Source: Spongisporangium articulatum (GTDB lineage: Bacteria > Actinomycetota > Actinomycetes > Actinomycetales > Kineosporiaceae). Taken from it: DNA of 64,000 nucleotides. Where the stretch lies: positions 1,240,001 through 1,304,000 of the forward strand of contig NZ_JBITLV010000001.1 in the NCBI RefSeq assembly GCF_044465595.1. Reading direction: 5' to 3'. A program made the translations under genes and the position numbers. Positions 43,395 through 51,574 of the stretch are shown piece by piece. Position 1 is the stretch's first letter; the number at the start of each line of letters is the position of its first letter. The notes below the pieces were generated by a model. The model had not been told where the DNA came from. It worked only from the letters and a program-made list of their open reading frames with translations, and made no database searches.

Positions 43395-44089
43395 CCCGGA
43401 TCCTGGTGGTGGAGGACGAGGAGTCGTTCAGCGACCCCCTGTCCTACCTGCTGCGTCGCGAGGGGTACGAGGTTGCCGTCGCCGAGGACGGCCCGAGCGC
43501 GCTGGTCGAGTTCGACCGCAACGGGGCCGACCTGGTGCTGCTGGACCTGATGCTGCCCAACCTGCCCGGCACCGAGGTGTGCCGGCAGCTGCGCAACCGC
43601 AGCAGCGTCCCGGTCATCATGCTGACCGCCAAGGACAGCGAGATCGACAAGGTCGTGGGCCTCGAGCTTGGCGCCGACGACTACGTGACCAAGCCCTACT
43701 CGGCGCGCGAACTGGTGGCCCGGGTCCGCGCCGTGCTGCGCCGCGGCACGGAGGCCGAGCCGGCGTCGATCAACACCATCGAGGTTGGCCCGGTCCGGAT
43801 GGACGTCGAGCGGCACGTCGTGACCGTGGACGGCGAGCCGGTCTCCATGCCGCTCAAGGAGTTCGAGCTGCTGGAGATGCTGCTGCGCAACGCCGGTCGC
43901 GTGCTGACCCGGATGCAGCTGATCGACCGGGTCTGGGGTTCCGACTACGTCGGCGACACCAAGACCCTCGACGTCCACGTGAAGCGGCTGCGCGGCAAGT
44001 TGGAGCCCGACCCGGCCAACCCGCGCTTCCTGGTCACCGTGCGCGGTCTGGGCTACAAGTTCAGCGACCGCGCCGACCTCGCAGTCTGA
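43391..44089 (+). CDS. regX3: Phosphate response regulator RegX3
   Basis: This 232-residue OmpR/PhoB-type regulator has a receiver domain with phospho-acceptor in LVLLDLMLPNLPGTEV and Lys in DDYVTKPYSARE. The winged helix reads LKEFELLEMLLRNAGRVLTRMQLIDRVWGSDYVGDTKTLDVHVKRLR. It is the expected binder of the GTTCA-N6-GTTCA repeat before pstS. It is coupled to senX3 and followed by a 24-bp hairpin. Confidence 0.95.
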   Translation: MTRILVVEDEESFSDPLSYLLRREGYEVAVAEDGPSALVEFDRNGADLVLLDLMLPNLPGTEVCRQLRNRSSVPVIMLTAKDSEIDKVVGLELGADDYVTKPYSARELVARVRAVLRRGTEAEPASINTIEVGPVRMDVERHVVTVDGEPVSMPLKEFELLEMLLRNAGRVLTRMQLIDRVWGSDYVGDTKTLDVHVKRLRGKLEPDPANPRFLVTVRGLGYKFSDRADLAV

Positions 44090-44098
44090 GTCGCGCGT

Positions 44099-44177
44099 GG
44101 TCGTGATCAAGGAATCCACTCGCAGTAGCGGGTGGTGAGCTCACCGCCCGGCCCGAGTGGATTCCTTGATCACGACC
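44099..44177. terminator. Long perfect hairpin between regX3 and the LpqE-like gene
   Basis: A perfect 24-bp stem (44099-44122 with 44154-44177) has a 31-nt loop holding an inner palindrome GGTGAGCTCACC. It lies 9 bp after the regX3 stop and 2 bp from the convergent gene's stop. It can terminate both genes. Confidence 0.9.
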
Positions 44178-44179
44178 GA

Positions 44180-44779
44180 TCAGGGGGCGGTCGTCGCCGA
44201 AGCCTCGGCGGAGGCGCTCGGGGCGCCGGACGGGGACGTCGTCGCCGACGCCCGCGGCTTGCGCGTCACCGACGGCTCGGGGGACGCCGTCAGGCCCGCG
44301 TAGTACAGCGTGGGGCGCACGATCGGGACGACGAGGTCCGTCGCGCCCGTGGCGGTGGTGGCCGCGCTGAGGGTCATCTCGGCGCCCGGCACCTCGGCCA
44401 GCTGCGGGAGCGGCATCGACGTGTCCTGGTCGGGACCGATCCGGGCGATGCCGTGCGCGGGCACGACGACCACGGTCTCGCCCGGCTGGGCGGTGCTGCC
44501 CGGGTCCGCGGTGAGGCTCAGCTGGACCTGCTGGTCGCCGCCGTTGATGACCGCGCCGACGACCTCGGCGGGCTGGTCCTTGGCGGTGCCGACCACCAGG
44601 AAGTTCGACAGGGTCAGGCTGGTGTCGGGCAGCTTCACGGTGGTGCCGTCGGCGGCCGCGTAGGGGGTACGGATCGTCGCGGGGGAGTTGAGCGACGCGC
44701 AGCCGGCGAGGCCGAGTACGCCTACGGCGACGACTGCGGTCGGCCCGGCCAGACGGGCGGCGGAACGGGAGCGCTTCAC
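44180..44779 (-). CDS. lpqE: LpqE-like lipoprotein
   Basis: This 199-residue protein starts at GTG with GGAGG eight bases upstream. The lipoprotein signal peptide (LAGPTAVVAVGVLGLAGC) has Cys at about residue 29. The mature part is a beta-rich domain (LPDTSLTLSNFLVVGTAKDQPAEVVGAVING) of the kind found in LpqE and copper-chaperone-like lipoproteins. The C-terminal tail is Ser/Ala/Pro/Thr-rich. Placement divergent to carD matches Rv3584. A TAGGCT box at 44859-44864 (minus strand) suggests a 5' leader of about 70-75 nt. The molecular function is unknown. Confidence 0.8.
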   Translation of the reverse strand: MKRSRSAARLAGPTAVVAVGVLGLAGCASLNSPATIRTPYAAADGTTVKLPDTSLTLSNFLVVGTAKDQPAEVVGAVINGGDQQVQLSLTADPGSTAQPGETVVVVPAHGIARIGPDQDTSMPLPQLAEVPGAEMTLSAATTATGATDLVVPIVRPTLYYAGLTASPEPSVTRKPRASATTSPSGAPSASAEASATTAP

Positions 44780-45136
44780 GGCGCTGGCCTCCTGCTTTCT
44801 CGTGCACGTCCGGTGCAGCGGTACCCCACCCGTCTCACTCGTCCGGGTGAGCGGGGGCAGCCTACCGGGCACCGGTCGGCCGGTTGTGCGACCCCCCGTC
44901 GGCGGGGCCGTGACGCCCGTCGCCGCAGGTCACCGGGTGCGTCCGTGGCGCCCCGCCGTGGCCCGGGTCACCTCATGATCGTCACGCAGAGCAGTGTGTC
45001 CGGCACACGCTGTCCCCCGTGGCGCACTCTGGGCGACCGGGCGTCATGGCTCTGACCTGCACAAACGTTCACGCTTGACTGGTCGGGGGCCGTGCACGCG
45101 TGGTAACCTGATTACCGGGAAAGGGGAAACTTACAC
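44780..45136. promoter_or_regulatory. Divergent promoter region of lpqE and carD
   Basis: This 357-bp gap holds a minus-strand TAGGCT (44859-44864) for lpqE. For carD there is a plus-strand TAACCT (45104-45109) and a TTGACT (45075-45080); their 23-bp spacing is too long for one classical promoter. A GGGGAAA ribosome-binding region precedes carD. The middle part has no recognisable gene. Confidence 0.55.
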
Positions 45137-45619
45137 ATGGCTTTCACGGTCGGCGAGACTGTCGTTTACCCGCATCACGGTGCCGCGCTCATCGAAGAGA
45201 TCAAGACCCGCGTAATCAAGGGCGAGGAGAAGCAGTACCTCGTCCTGAAGGTAGCCCAGGGGGATCTGACCATCGAGGTGCCGGCGCAGAACGTCGACCT
45301 GGTGGGTGTCCGCGACGTGGTCGGCCAGGAAGGCCTGGACAAGGTCTTCGAGGTGCTGCGCGCCCCCTACGCGGAGGAGCCGACCAACTGGTCCCGCCGC
45401 TACAAGGCCAACCTCGAGAAGCTCGCCTCGGGCGACGTCATCAAGGTGGCCGAGGTGGTTCGTGACCTCTGGCGTCGTGACCAGGACCGCGGCCTGTCCG
45501 CCGGCGAGAAGCGCATGCTGGCGAAGGCGCGTCAGATCCTTGTGTCGGAGCTCGCACTTGCCGAACACACCAACGAGGACAAGGCAGAGGCCCTGCTGAA
45601 CGAGGTCCTCGCGTCCTGA
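45137..45619 (+). CDS. carD: RNA polymerase-binding transcription factor CarD
   Basis: This 160-residue protein has an N-terminal Tudor-like RNA-polymerase-interaction domain (FTVGETVVYPHHGAALIEEI...KQYLVLKVAQGDLTIEVPAQN). The C-terminal helical DNA-binding domain includes the minor-groove Trp in NWSRRYKANLEKL. CarD stabilises the open complex at many actinobacterial promoters, notably rRNA promoters. A 9-bp hairpin beginning within its stop codon separates it from the PIN-TRAM gene, so it is probably monocistronic. Confidence 0.97.
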   Translation: MAFTVGETVVYPHHGAALIEEIKTRVIKGEEKQYLVLKVAQGDLTIEVPAQNVDLVGVRDVVGQEGLDKVFEVLRAPYAEEPTNWSRRYKANLEKLASGDVIKVAEVVRDLWRRDQDRGLSAGEKRMLAKARQILVSELALAEHTNEDKAEALLNEVLAS

Positions 45620-45640
45620 CCCCGCCCGGTCGCGGGGTCA
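45617..45640 (+). terminator. Terminator at the carD stop codon
   Basis: TGACCCCGC (45617-45625) pairs perfectly with GCGGGGTCA (45632-45640) across a 6-nt loop. The stop codon TGA is part of the stem. Confidence 0.7.
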
Positions 45641-45660
45641 CCCGCGTTCGGAGGTGTTCG

Positions 45661-46902
45661 GTGGTCGGCGACGGTGTTGAGCGCGTGCCCGGGTCAACCC
45701 GGCGCGAGCCCGTGATGCCTGCTGTGGTCGTCGAACTGCTGCGGCTGTGCGTGGTCATGTTCTTGGCCGGGCTCGGCTACCTGCTGGGCACCCAGATCGC
45801 TCCCGACGGGGAGATGCTGGGCCCGCTGGACGGCGTCACCGCCGGCATCGTGCTCGGCGCCGCGCTGGGCTACGTGTTCGGCGGGGTGGTCGCCCGGCTC
45901 ACCGGGCGCACCCTGCAGGAGGCGGAGCAGTTGTTCCGCCAGCGCTCGATCGAGCAGATCCTGGCCGGGATGGTCGGGGCCGTCATCGGCATCCTGTTCA
46001 CGGCCGGTCTGCTGTGGCCGGTTCTGCTGCTCGGCCCCGCCCTGATCACGCTGCCCATCTTCGTGTTCGGCTGTGTGGCCGTCGGGACGCTCGGCCACCG
46101 GGTCGGCAGCGCCCGCCGCGACGACCTGATCGCGGTCCTCGGGCCGCGGGCCGGTCTGGCCGGCAAGGGCGTCGACGAACCGGCCCGCCTCCTGGACACG
46201 TCCGTGGCCATCGACGCGCGGATCGTGGACGTCGTGCGGGCGGGCTTCCTGCGCGGCCCGATCGTCGTCCCCCAGCCGGTGCTGGACGAGCTGCGGGGCC
46301 TGGCCGACTCCGCCGACGACCTGCGCCGGGCCAAGGGCAGGCGCGGTCTCGACGCCCTGGAGGCGCTCGGCCGGGAGAAGGGCGTCACCGTCGAGGTGAT
46401 CGGGGACGAAGCGATGGAGCTGCCGGAGGTGGACGCCAAGCTGGTGCGCATCGCCCTCGACCGCGGCATCGCCCTGCTCACCCTCGACTCGGGGCTGGCC
46501 AAGGCGGCCGGGCTGGCCGGGTGCCGGGTGATGAACCTGCACGCGCTCTCGCTGGCGCTGCGCCCGCCCGTCTCCGCCGGTGACGACGTCACGGTGCTGC
46601 TCACCCGGGTGGGCAAGGAGGCCGGTCAGGCCGTCGGTTACCTGGACGACGGCACGATGGTGGTCGTCGAAGGGGCCCGGGAGCTGCTCGGCGCGAGCGT
46701 CCCGGTGGTGGTGAGCAGCGTGATGACCACCGCCAACGGGCGCCTGGTGTTCGCGAAGCGCGCGCCCGCCGAGACCCCGGCCGGGCCGCGGGCCGGGACG
46801 CGGGCCGAGGGCGCCGTCCCACCCAAGCCGCGCGTCCCCGCTCCTGCCCCCGCTGCTGCCCCCGCTGCTACCCCCGGCCCGTCGCCGGCCCGTCCGGCAT
46901 GA
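45661..46902 (+). CDS. PIN-TRAM domain membrane protein (YacL-like)
   Basis: This 413-residue protein starts at GTG with GGAGG six bases upstream. Four N-terminal membrane helices (about residues 25-150) are followed by a PIN nuclease domain (about 178-300). Its acidic residues lie in LLDTSVAIDARI, LDELRGLAD and LLTLDSGLAKAA. A TRAM domain (about 305-365, VTVLLTRVGKEAGQAVGYLDDGTMVVVEGAR) and a Pro/Ala-rich tail complete it. Membrane-tethered RNA cleavage is inferred. The order carD-PIN/TRAM-ispD is widely conserved in actinobacteria. Confidence 0.9.
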   Translation: MVGDGVERVPGSTRREPVMPAVVVELLRLCVVMFLAGLGYLLGTQIAPDGEMLGPLDGVTAGIVLGAALGYVFGGVVARLTGRTLQEAEQLFRQRSIEQILAGMVGAVIGILFTAGLLWPVLLLGPALITLPIFVFGCVAVGTLGHRVGSARRDDLIAVLGPRAGLAGKGVDEPARLLDTSVAIDARIVDVVRAGFLRGPIVVPQPVLDELRGLADSADDLRRAKGRRGLDALEALGREKGVTVEVIGDEAMELPEVDAKLVRIALDRGIALLTLDSGLAKAAGLAGCRVMNLHALSLALRPPVSAGDDVTVLLTRVGKEAGQAVGYLDDGTMVVVEGARELLGASVPVVVSSVMTTANGRLVFAKRAPAETPAGPRAGTRAEGAVPPKPRVPAPAPAAAPAATPGPSPARPA

Positions 46903-46940
46903 GCCAGTCGTCGGCCGGAACCGGCCCCACCGGAGGATCC

Positions 46941-46999
46941 GCGACCGAATCGGTCGCCATGGTCGGCTCGATCCGGCTCATGGCGACCATTCCGGTCGC
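46941..46999 (+). terminator. Imperfect hairpin after the PIN-TRAM gene
   Basis: Arms 46941-46961 and 46979-46999 pair with CATG-GCGACC as the perfect inner part and a small internal mismatch. The loop is 17 nt. It lies 38 bp after the stop and may terminate that transcript before the small gene at 47030. Confidence 0.6.
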
Positions 47000-47029
47000 A
47001 GATGCCGGGTCGCGGGCCACGAGGTGCTC

Positions 47030-47248
47030 ATGAGTCGTCAGCTTCGGATCGGCGTCGCCCCCGTCACGGACACCCTGAAGCGCGTCGCCCCCGACGGCAC
47101 CGTGCTGGGCACCGCGGACCGCGATCAGCACCGGCTGCTGGTCGGCCCGGTGGAGGGCGCCCCGGAGGTCTGGGACGACGTCCCGCACGAGGTGGCGGCG
47201 AAGCTGCACGCCCTCGGCTACGAGATCCGCCCCCTCCCCAGTGCATGA
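47030..47248 (+). CDS. Small protein of unknown function
   Basis: This 72-residue protein starts at ATG 47030 with GAGG five bases upstream; GTG 47024 is a longer option. The sequence runs RIGVAPVTDTLKRVAPDGTVLGTADRDQH and then WDDVPHEVAAKLHALGYEIRPL. It is acidic/basic-mixed with no signal peptide or Cys. I do not recognise it. Its TGA stop abuts the convergent ispD stop within the palindrome TGATCA, so the genes end with no bases between them. Confidence 0.6.
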   Translation: MSRQLRIGVAPVTDTLKRVAPDGTVLGTADRDQHRLLVGPVEGAPEVWDDVPHEVAAKLHALGYEIRPLPSA

Positions 47249-47947
47249 TCACGAACCAAGAGCGCGCAGCAGGTCCTCGGCGCGGGACAGGTCGGGGGCG
47301 AAGGTGACCTTCAGGTTGTCCGCGTGGCCGGGCACCGACACCACCCGGACGCCGGGCACGCCCTCGAGCGCGGAGGCCGTGTCCGTGCCCTCGGTCCCGG
47401 CGGCGGTCGCCGCGTCGTAGGCCGTCAGCAGCGGCCCCGCCCGGAAGGCCTGCGGGGTCTGGACGGCGTGCAGCGCCTCGACCGGCGGGACCAGCCGCCC
47501 GTCGGGGGCGAACCGCCAGGCCCGCGGTTCCGGCACGGTGGGCACCGCGCCGCCGTGCACCCGGGCCACGGTGATGACCTCGGCCAGCAGTGCGGCCCCG
47601 GCCAGGGGACGCGCCCCGTCGTGGATCGCCACCACATCGATCTCGCCGGCATCGATCCGCGCCCGCAGCAGGTCCAGCGCCGCCTGCTCGGACCGGTGCC
47701 GGGTGTCCCCGCCGTGGACTACCTCGACCGACCCCGACGGCAGGCCCGCGGCCGAGACCGCGGCGGCGGCGTCGTCCTCCTCGCCCGGCCGGATCACCAG
47801 TACCACCGGACCGACCTCGGGCACCTCCGCCGTCCAGGCCAGCGACCAGGCGATCACGGGTCTTCCGGCCACGGGCAGGTAGACCTTGTTGGACGCCGCG
47901 CCGAACCGGCTGCCGCTGCCGCCGGCCAGGACCACGAATGCCGCCAT
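47249..47947 (-). CDS. ispD: 2-C-methyl-D-erythritol 4-phosphate cytidylyltransferase IspD
   Basis: This 232-residue MEP-pathway enzyme couples CTP to MEP. The nucleotide-binding loop is VVLAGGSGSRFGAASNKVYLPVAGRPVIAWSL, with VAIHDGARPL and VQTPQAFR as further signatures. ATG 47947 was chosen; GTG 47953 is possible. In most actinobacteria ispD and ispF run in the same direction and often overlap. Here ispD is inverted and diverges from ispF across 29 bp. Confidence 0.95.
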   Translation of the reverse strand: MAAFVVLAGGSGSRFGAASNKVYLPVAGRPVIAWSLAWTAEVPEVGPVVLVIRPGEEDDAAAAVSAAGLPSGSVEVVHGGDTRHRSEQAALDLLRARIDAGEIDVVAIHDGARPLAGAALLAEVITVARVHGGAVPTVPEPRAWRFAPDGRLVPPVEALHAVQTPQAFRAGPLLTAYDAATAAGTEGTDTASALEGVPGVRVVSVPGHADNLKVTFAPDLSRAEDLLRALGS

Positions 47948-47976
47948 CGCCACGAGGGCCGAGTCTGGCAGACACA

Positions 47977-48480
47977 ATGACCCCCATGACGAACCTGCCC
48001 CGTACCGGCATCGGCGTCGACGTGCACGCCTACGCCGCCCCCGGCGCGGACCGCGAGCTGTGGCTGGCGGGGCTGCACTGGCCCGGTGAGACGGGGCTCG
48101 ACGGGCACTCCGACGCCGACGTCGCCGCCCACGCGGCGTGCGACGCGCTGCTGTCCGCGGCCGGGCTGGCCGACCTGGGGGCCCAGTTCGGCACCGCGCA
48201 GCCCGAGTGGGCCGGGGCCTCGGGGACGACGTTGCTCGCCGAGACCGCGCGCCGCGTCCGGGCCGCGGGGTTCGAGATCGGCAACGTCGCGGTGCAGGTG
48301 ATCGGGAACCGGCCCAAGCTCGGGCCGCGCCGGGCCGAGGCCCAGGAGGCGCTGAGCGCGGCGTGCGGGGCGCCGGTCAGCGTCTCGGCCACCACGACCG
48401 ACGGGCTCGGGCTGACCGGGCGCGGCGAGGGGGTCGCGGCGCTGGCCACCGCCCTGGTGGTCCGCCCCTCCTCGTCGTGA
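47977..48480 (+). CDS. ispF: 2-C-methyl-D-erythritol 2,4-cyclodiphosphate synthase IspF
   Basis: This 167-residue zinc enzyme closes the cyclodiphosphate ring in isoprenoid synthesis. The metal motif GIGVDVHAY (D-x-H), DGHSDADVAAHAACDALL and TTTDGLGLTGRGEGVAALA are intact. ATG 47977 and ATG 47986 are both possible starts and neither has a ribosome-binding site. The TGA stop lies inside the left arm of a long hairpin and abuts the stop of the convergent membrane-protein gene. Confidence 0.95.
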   Translation: MTPMTNLPRTGIGVDVHAYAAPGADRELWLAGLHWPGETGLDGHSDADVAAHAACDALLSAAGLADLGAQFGTAQPEWAGASGTTLLAETARRVRAAGFEIGNVAVQVIGNRPKLGPRRAEAQEALSAACGAPVSVSATTTDGLGLTGRGEGVAALATALVVRPSSS

Positions 48481-48546
48481 TCATGCAGAAACGTCGGCCG
48501 TCGGCTCGCCGGGTGCCGGGACCGGACGTTTCTGCATGATCACGAC
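48474..48546. terminator. Long perfect hairpin spanning the convergent stops after ispF
   Basis: A perfect 22-bp stem (48474-48495 with 48525-48546) has a 29-nt loop. The left arm contains TGATCA, which is the ispF stop TGA joined to the minus-strand stop of the next gene. The rest of the hairpin is therefore translated as the last residues of that minus-strand gene. Confidence 0.88.
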
Positions 48547-49095
48547 CAGGGCGGCGACCGCGGCGCCCAGGCAGCCGAGCACCTCGTCGCCGAGGGTGTC
48601 GGTGTACGCGGTGTCGAGCTCGGTGCCGTGCCGGATGAAGGTGAACCACTCGCCGAGCTCCCAGCCGATGGCCAGCAGAGCCCCCAGCCCGGCCACGCAC
48701 AGCCCGAGCGCCCATCGTGGCGCCACCCCGCCGGCGGCCAGCAGCAACCCGCAGCCCAGGCTCAGGAAGAACCAGTTCACGAAGTGGTTCGCGTCGTCCC
48801 ACCAGGTCACGGTGTCGTACAGGTCGAACGTGTTGCCGGTGACGTCGACCAGGAACGGGACCATCACCCACGCGAACGCCGCCCACGGCAACGGGTCCGG
48901 CGAACCGGGCCTCGAGCGCCGGCGGGCGAGCGCGAAGACCGCCGGCAGCAGCAGCATCAGCACCGGATAGGCCACCAACCGGGACCCGAACGCCTTGCCC
49001 TCGAACTGGGGCAGGGTCGGCACGAAGGTGGCCACGGCCAGCTGCCCGACGGTGAGCACCAGCAGCAGGACGGCGACCGTACGAGCGCGTGGCAT
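48481..49095 (-). CDS. Integral membrane protein (YjdF/DUF2238-like by eye)
   Basis: This 204-residue protein has five or six predicted helices. Conserved-looking polar residues lie in DVTGNTFDLYDTVTWWDDANHFVNWFF and GWELGEWFTFIRHGTELDTAYTDTLGDEVLGCLGA. This pattern of Trp/Asp/His and Glu in helices is reminiscent of DUF2238 (YjdF) proteins, but I am not certain. Its last 20 or so residues (VVIMQKRPVPAPGEPTADVSA) are encoded by the hairpin at 48474-48546, so they may be a recent extension. It diverges from cysS across 32 bp. Confidence 0.75.
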   Translation of the reverse strand: MPRARTVAVLLLVLTVGQLAVATFVPTLPQFEGKAFGSRLVAYPVLMLLLPAVFALARRRSRPGSPDPLPWAAFAWVMVPFLVDVTGNTFDLYDTVTWWDDANHFVNWFFLSLGCGLLLAAGGVAPRWALGLCVAGLGALLAIGWELGEWFTFIRHGTELDTAYTDTLGDEVLGCLGAAVAALVVIMQKRPVPAPGEPTADVSA

Positions 49096-49127
49096 TCGCA
49101 GAGTATGTCTGCCGGTAACCTTGACAG

Positions 49128-50582
49128 GTGAGCCTCCGACTGCATGATTCCCAGACCCGGCAGGTGCGTGACTTCGAACCAGTCACGCCCGGCTGTGTGG
49201 GCATCTACGTCTGCGGGGCCACTCCTCAGTCGGGCCCGCACCTCGGCCACGTCCGCGCCCAGGTGGCGTTCGACGTCCTGCGCCGCTGGCTGTCGGCCTC
49301 CGGCTACGAGGTCACCTACGTCCGCAACGTCACCGACATCGACGACAAGATCCTGGTCAAGTCCGACGAGGCCGGCCGGCCCTGGTGGGCGCACGCCTAC
49401 TTCTACGAGCAGGAGTTCACCCGGGCCTACGACGCCCTGAACATCCTGCGCCCGACGTACGAGCCGCGGGCCACCGGGCACGCGACCGAGATGGTCGAGC
49501 TGATCCAGCGGCTGATCGACGCCGGGCATGCGTACGTCGCGGCCGACGGCTCCGGCGACGTGTACTTCGACGTCCGGTCCTGGCCGAGCTACGGCGAGCT
49601 GACCCACCAGCGCATCGACGAGATGGAACCGGCCGCCGACGCCGACCCGAGCGCCCGCAAGAAGGACCCGCGGGACTTCGCGCTCTGGAAGGGCGCCAAG
49701 CCGGGGGAGCCGGGGACGGCGGCCTGGCCGACCCCGTGGGGCCGCGGCCGCCCGGGCTGGCACATCGAGTGCTCGGCGATGGCGACCCGGTACCTCGGGG
49801 CCGAGTTCGACATCCACGGCGGTGGTCTGGACCTGCGCTTCCCGCACCACGAGAACGAGCAGGCCCAGTCGCGCGCGGCGGGCGACGGGTTCGCGCGGTT
49901 CTGGCTGCACAACGCCTGGGTGGTCGCGGCCGGCGAGAAGATGAGCAAGTCGCTGGGCAACACCCTCAGCCTCGACGTGCTGCTGAAGGACTACCGGCCC
50001 GTCGTCGTCCGGTACCTGCTGTCCGCGCCGCACTACCGGTCGAACATCGAGATCAGCGAGGACTCCCTGGCCGAGGCCCGGGCCGCGTTCGAGCGGATCG
50101 AGGGCTTCGCGCACCGGGCCGCCGAGCGGCTCGGGGACGCCGGTGCCGGCGCGGGGGAGGTCACCGAGGTGCCGGCCGAGTTCCGGGCGGCGATGGACGA
50201 CGACCTCGGCACCCCTGCGGCCCTCGCCGCCGTGCACGACTGGGTCACGCGCGGGAACCGGGCCCTCGCCGAGGGCGACGCGACCGCCGTCGCGCAGGCG
50301 CTGGGCGCCGTCCGGGCCATGACCCAGGTGCTGGGCATCGACCCGCTCGACGCGCACTGGGACGGCGGGGGTGTGGCCTCGCACGGGCCGCAGGGCCGGT
50401 TGCGGGAGGCGCTGGACCAGCTGGTCCGGGCCGAACTGGACGCGCGGGCGGCGGCCCGCAAGGAACGGGACTTCGCCGCGGCGGACGCGATCCGGGACCG
50501 GCTCACCGCGGCCGGCGTCCAGGTCGAGGACACCGCCGACGGCGCGCGCTGGTCCCTGGTCGCACCGGAAGAGAGTTCGTAG
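49128..50582 (+). CDS. cysS: Cysteinyl-tRNA synthetase
   Basis: This 484-residue class-I synthetase has a HIGH-type motif GPHLGHVRAQVAFDVL and zinc ligands including Cys in YVCGATPQ and in WHIECSAMA. The KMSKS loop is GEKMSKSLGNTLSLDVLL. Full length and the 3' DALR region favour CysS over the related mycothiol ligase MshC. The start is GTG with TAACCT (49116-49121) 6 nt upstream and no Shine-Dalgarno sequence, so it is probably leaderless. rlmB begins 2 bp after its stop. Confidence 0.95.
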   Translation: MSLRLHDSQTRQVRDFEPVTPGCVGIYVCGATPQSGPHLGHVRAQVAFDVLRRWLSASGYEVTYVRNVTDIDDKILVKSDEAGRPWWAHAYFYEQEFTRAYDALNILRPTYEPRATGHATEMVELIQRLIDAGHAYVAADGSGDVYFDVRSWPSYGELTHQRIDEMEPAADADPSARKKDPRDFALWKGAKPGEPGTAAWPTPWGRGRPGWHIECSAMATRYLGAEFDIHGGGLDLRFPHHENEQAQSRAAGDGFARFWLHNAWVVAAGEKMSKSLGNTLSLDVLLKDYRPVVVRYLLSAPHYRSNIEISEDSLAEARAAFERIEGFAHRAAERLGDAGAGAGEVTEVPAEFRAAMDDDLGTPAALAAVHDWVTRGNRALAEGDATAVAQALGAVRAMTQVLGIDPLDAHWDGGGVASHGPQGRLREALDQLVRAELDARAAARKERDFAAADAIRDRLTAAGVQVEDTADGARWSLVAPEESS

Positions 50583-50584
50583 AC

Positions 50585-51574
50585 GTGGCAGGAAATTCGC
50601 AGCGCCGGGGCGCCACCCGGCGCGTGGGCTCGAAGAAGGGCCCGACCGTCGGCACCGGCGGTCAGAGCCGGAAGGCGCTGCAGGGCAAGGGGCCTACCCC
50701 CAAGGCGGAGGACCGGACGAAGCACGTCGCCGCGCGGCGGGCCCGGGCCGCGGCCAAGCAGGCGACGTCCGGGGCGGGCGGGCGACCGTCGTCCGGCCGC
50801 GGTCCCGCGCGTTCGTCGCGCGGCACCAAGGGCAGCACCGAGATGGTCGCCGGCCGCAACCCGGTGGTCGAGGCGCTGCGGGCGGGGGTCCCGGTCAAGG
50901 CCCTCTACGTGGCCGCGCGGATCGACGCCGACGAGCGGGTCCGGGAGGCGCTGAAGACGGCGGCCGACCTGGGGGTCCCGCTGCTCGAGGCGTCCAAGAC
51001 CGACCTCGACCGGCTGACCAACGGTGCCGTGCACCAGGGGCTGGCACTGCAGATCCCGGCCTACGAGTACGCGCACCCGGCCGACCTGCTCGACGTGGCC
51101 GCGCAGTCGGGCCGCCCGCCGCTGCTGGTCGCCCTCGACGGGGTGACCGACCCGCGCAACCTGGGCGCCGTCGTCCGCTCGGCCGCCGCGTTCGGCGGGC
51201 ACGGCGTGATCGTGCCCGAACGCCGGGCCGCGGGCATGACCGCCTCGGCCTGGAAGACGAGTGCGGGGGCCGCCGCGCGGGTTCCCGTGGCGCGGGCCAC
51301 GAACCTCACCCGCGCGCTGCAGGAGCTGAAGAAGGCCGGCTGCTTCGTCGTCGGGCTCGACGCGGGCGGCGACGTCGACCTGCCGGACCTCGAGATGGCG
51401 ACCGACCCGCTCGTGCTGGTCGCGGGCAGCGAGGGCAAGGGGCTGTCCCGGCTGGTCCGGGAGGAGTGCGACGCCATCGTGTCGATCCCGATGCTGTCGG
51501 GCACCGAATCGCTCAACGCCGGCGTCGCGGCCGGGGTCGCGCTCTACGAGGTCGCGCGCCGCCGCGGCGCATGA
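50585..51574 (+). CDS. rlmB: 23S rRNA (guanosine-2'-O-)-methyltransferase RlmB / TrmH-family
   Basis: This 329-residue SPOUT methyltransferase has a basic, disordered N-terminal extension of about 90 residues (QRRGATRRVGSKKG, KHVAARRARAAAKQ). The L30e-like substrate domain (EMVAGRNPVVEALRAG) and the knotted catalytic domain (ALDGVTDPRNLGAVVRSAAAFG, VLVAGSEGKGLSRLV, SIPMLSGTESLNAGVAAGVALYE) follow. The basic tail probably binds rRNA. It follows cysS closely, as in Rv3580c-3579c, and overlaps the next gene as ATGA. Confidence 0.93.
   Translation: MAGNSQRRGATRRVGSKKGPTVGTGGQSRKALQGKGPTPKAEDRTKHVAARRARAAAKQATSGAGGRPSSGRGPARSSRGTKGSTEMVAGRNPVVEALRAGVPVKALYVAARIDADERVREALKTAADLGVPLLEASKTDLDRLTNGAVHQGLALQIPAYEYAHPADLLDVAAQSGRPPLLVALDGVTDPRNLGAVVRSAAAFGGHGVIVPERRAAGMTASAWKTSAGAAARVPVARATNLTRALQELKKAGCFVVGLDAGGDVDLPDLEMATDPLVLVAGSEGKGLSRLVREECDAIVSIPMLSGTESLNAGVAAGVALYEVARRRGA

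Noticed and set aside
49128..50582. MshC (mycothiol ligase) instead of CysS
   Set aside because: The protein is 484 residues with a full C-terminal region and sits in the conserved ispF-cysS-rlmB order. MshC is shorter, about 410 residues.
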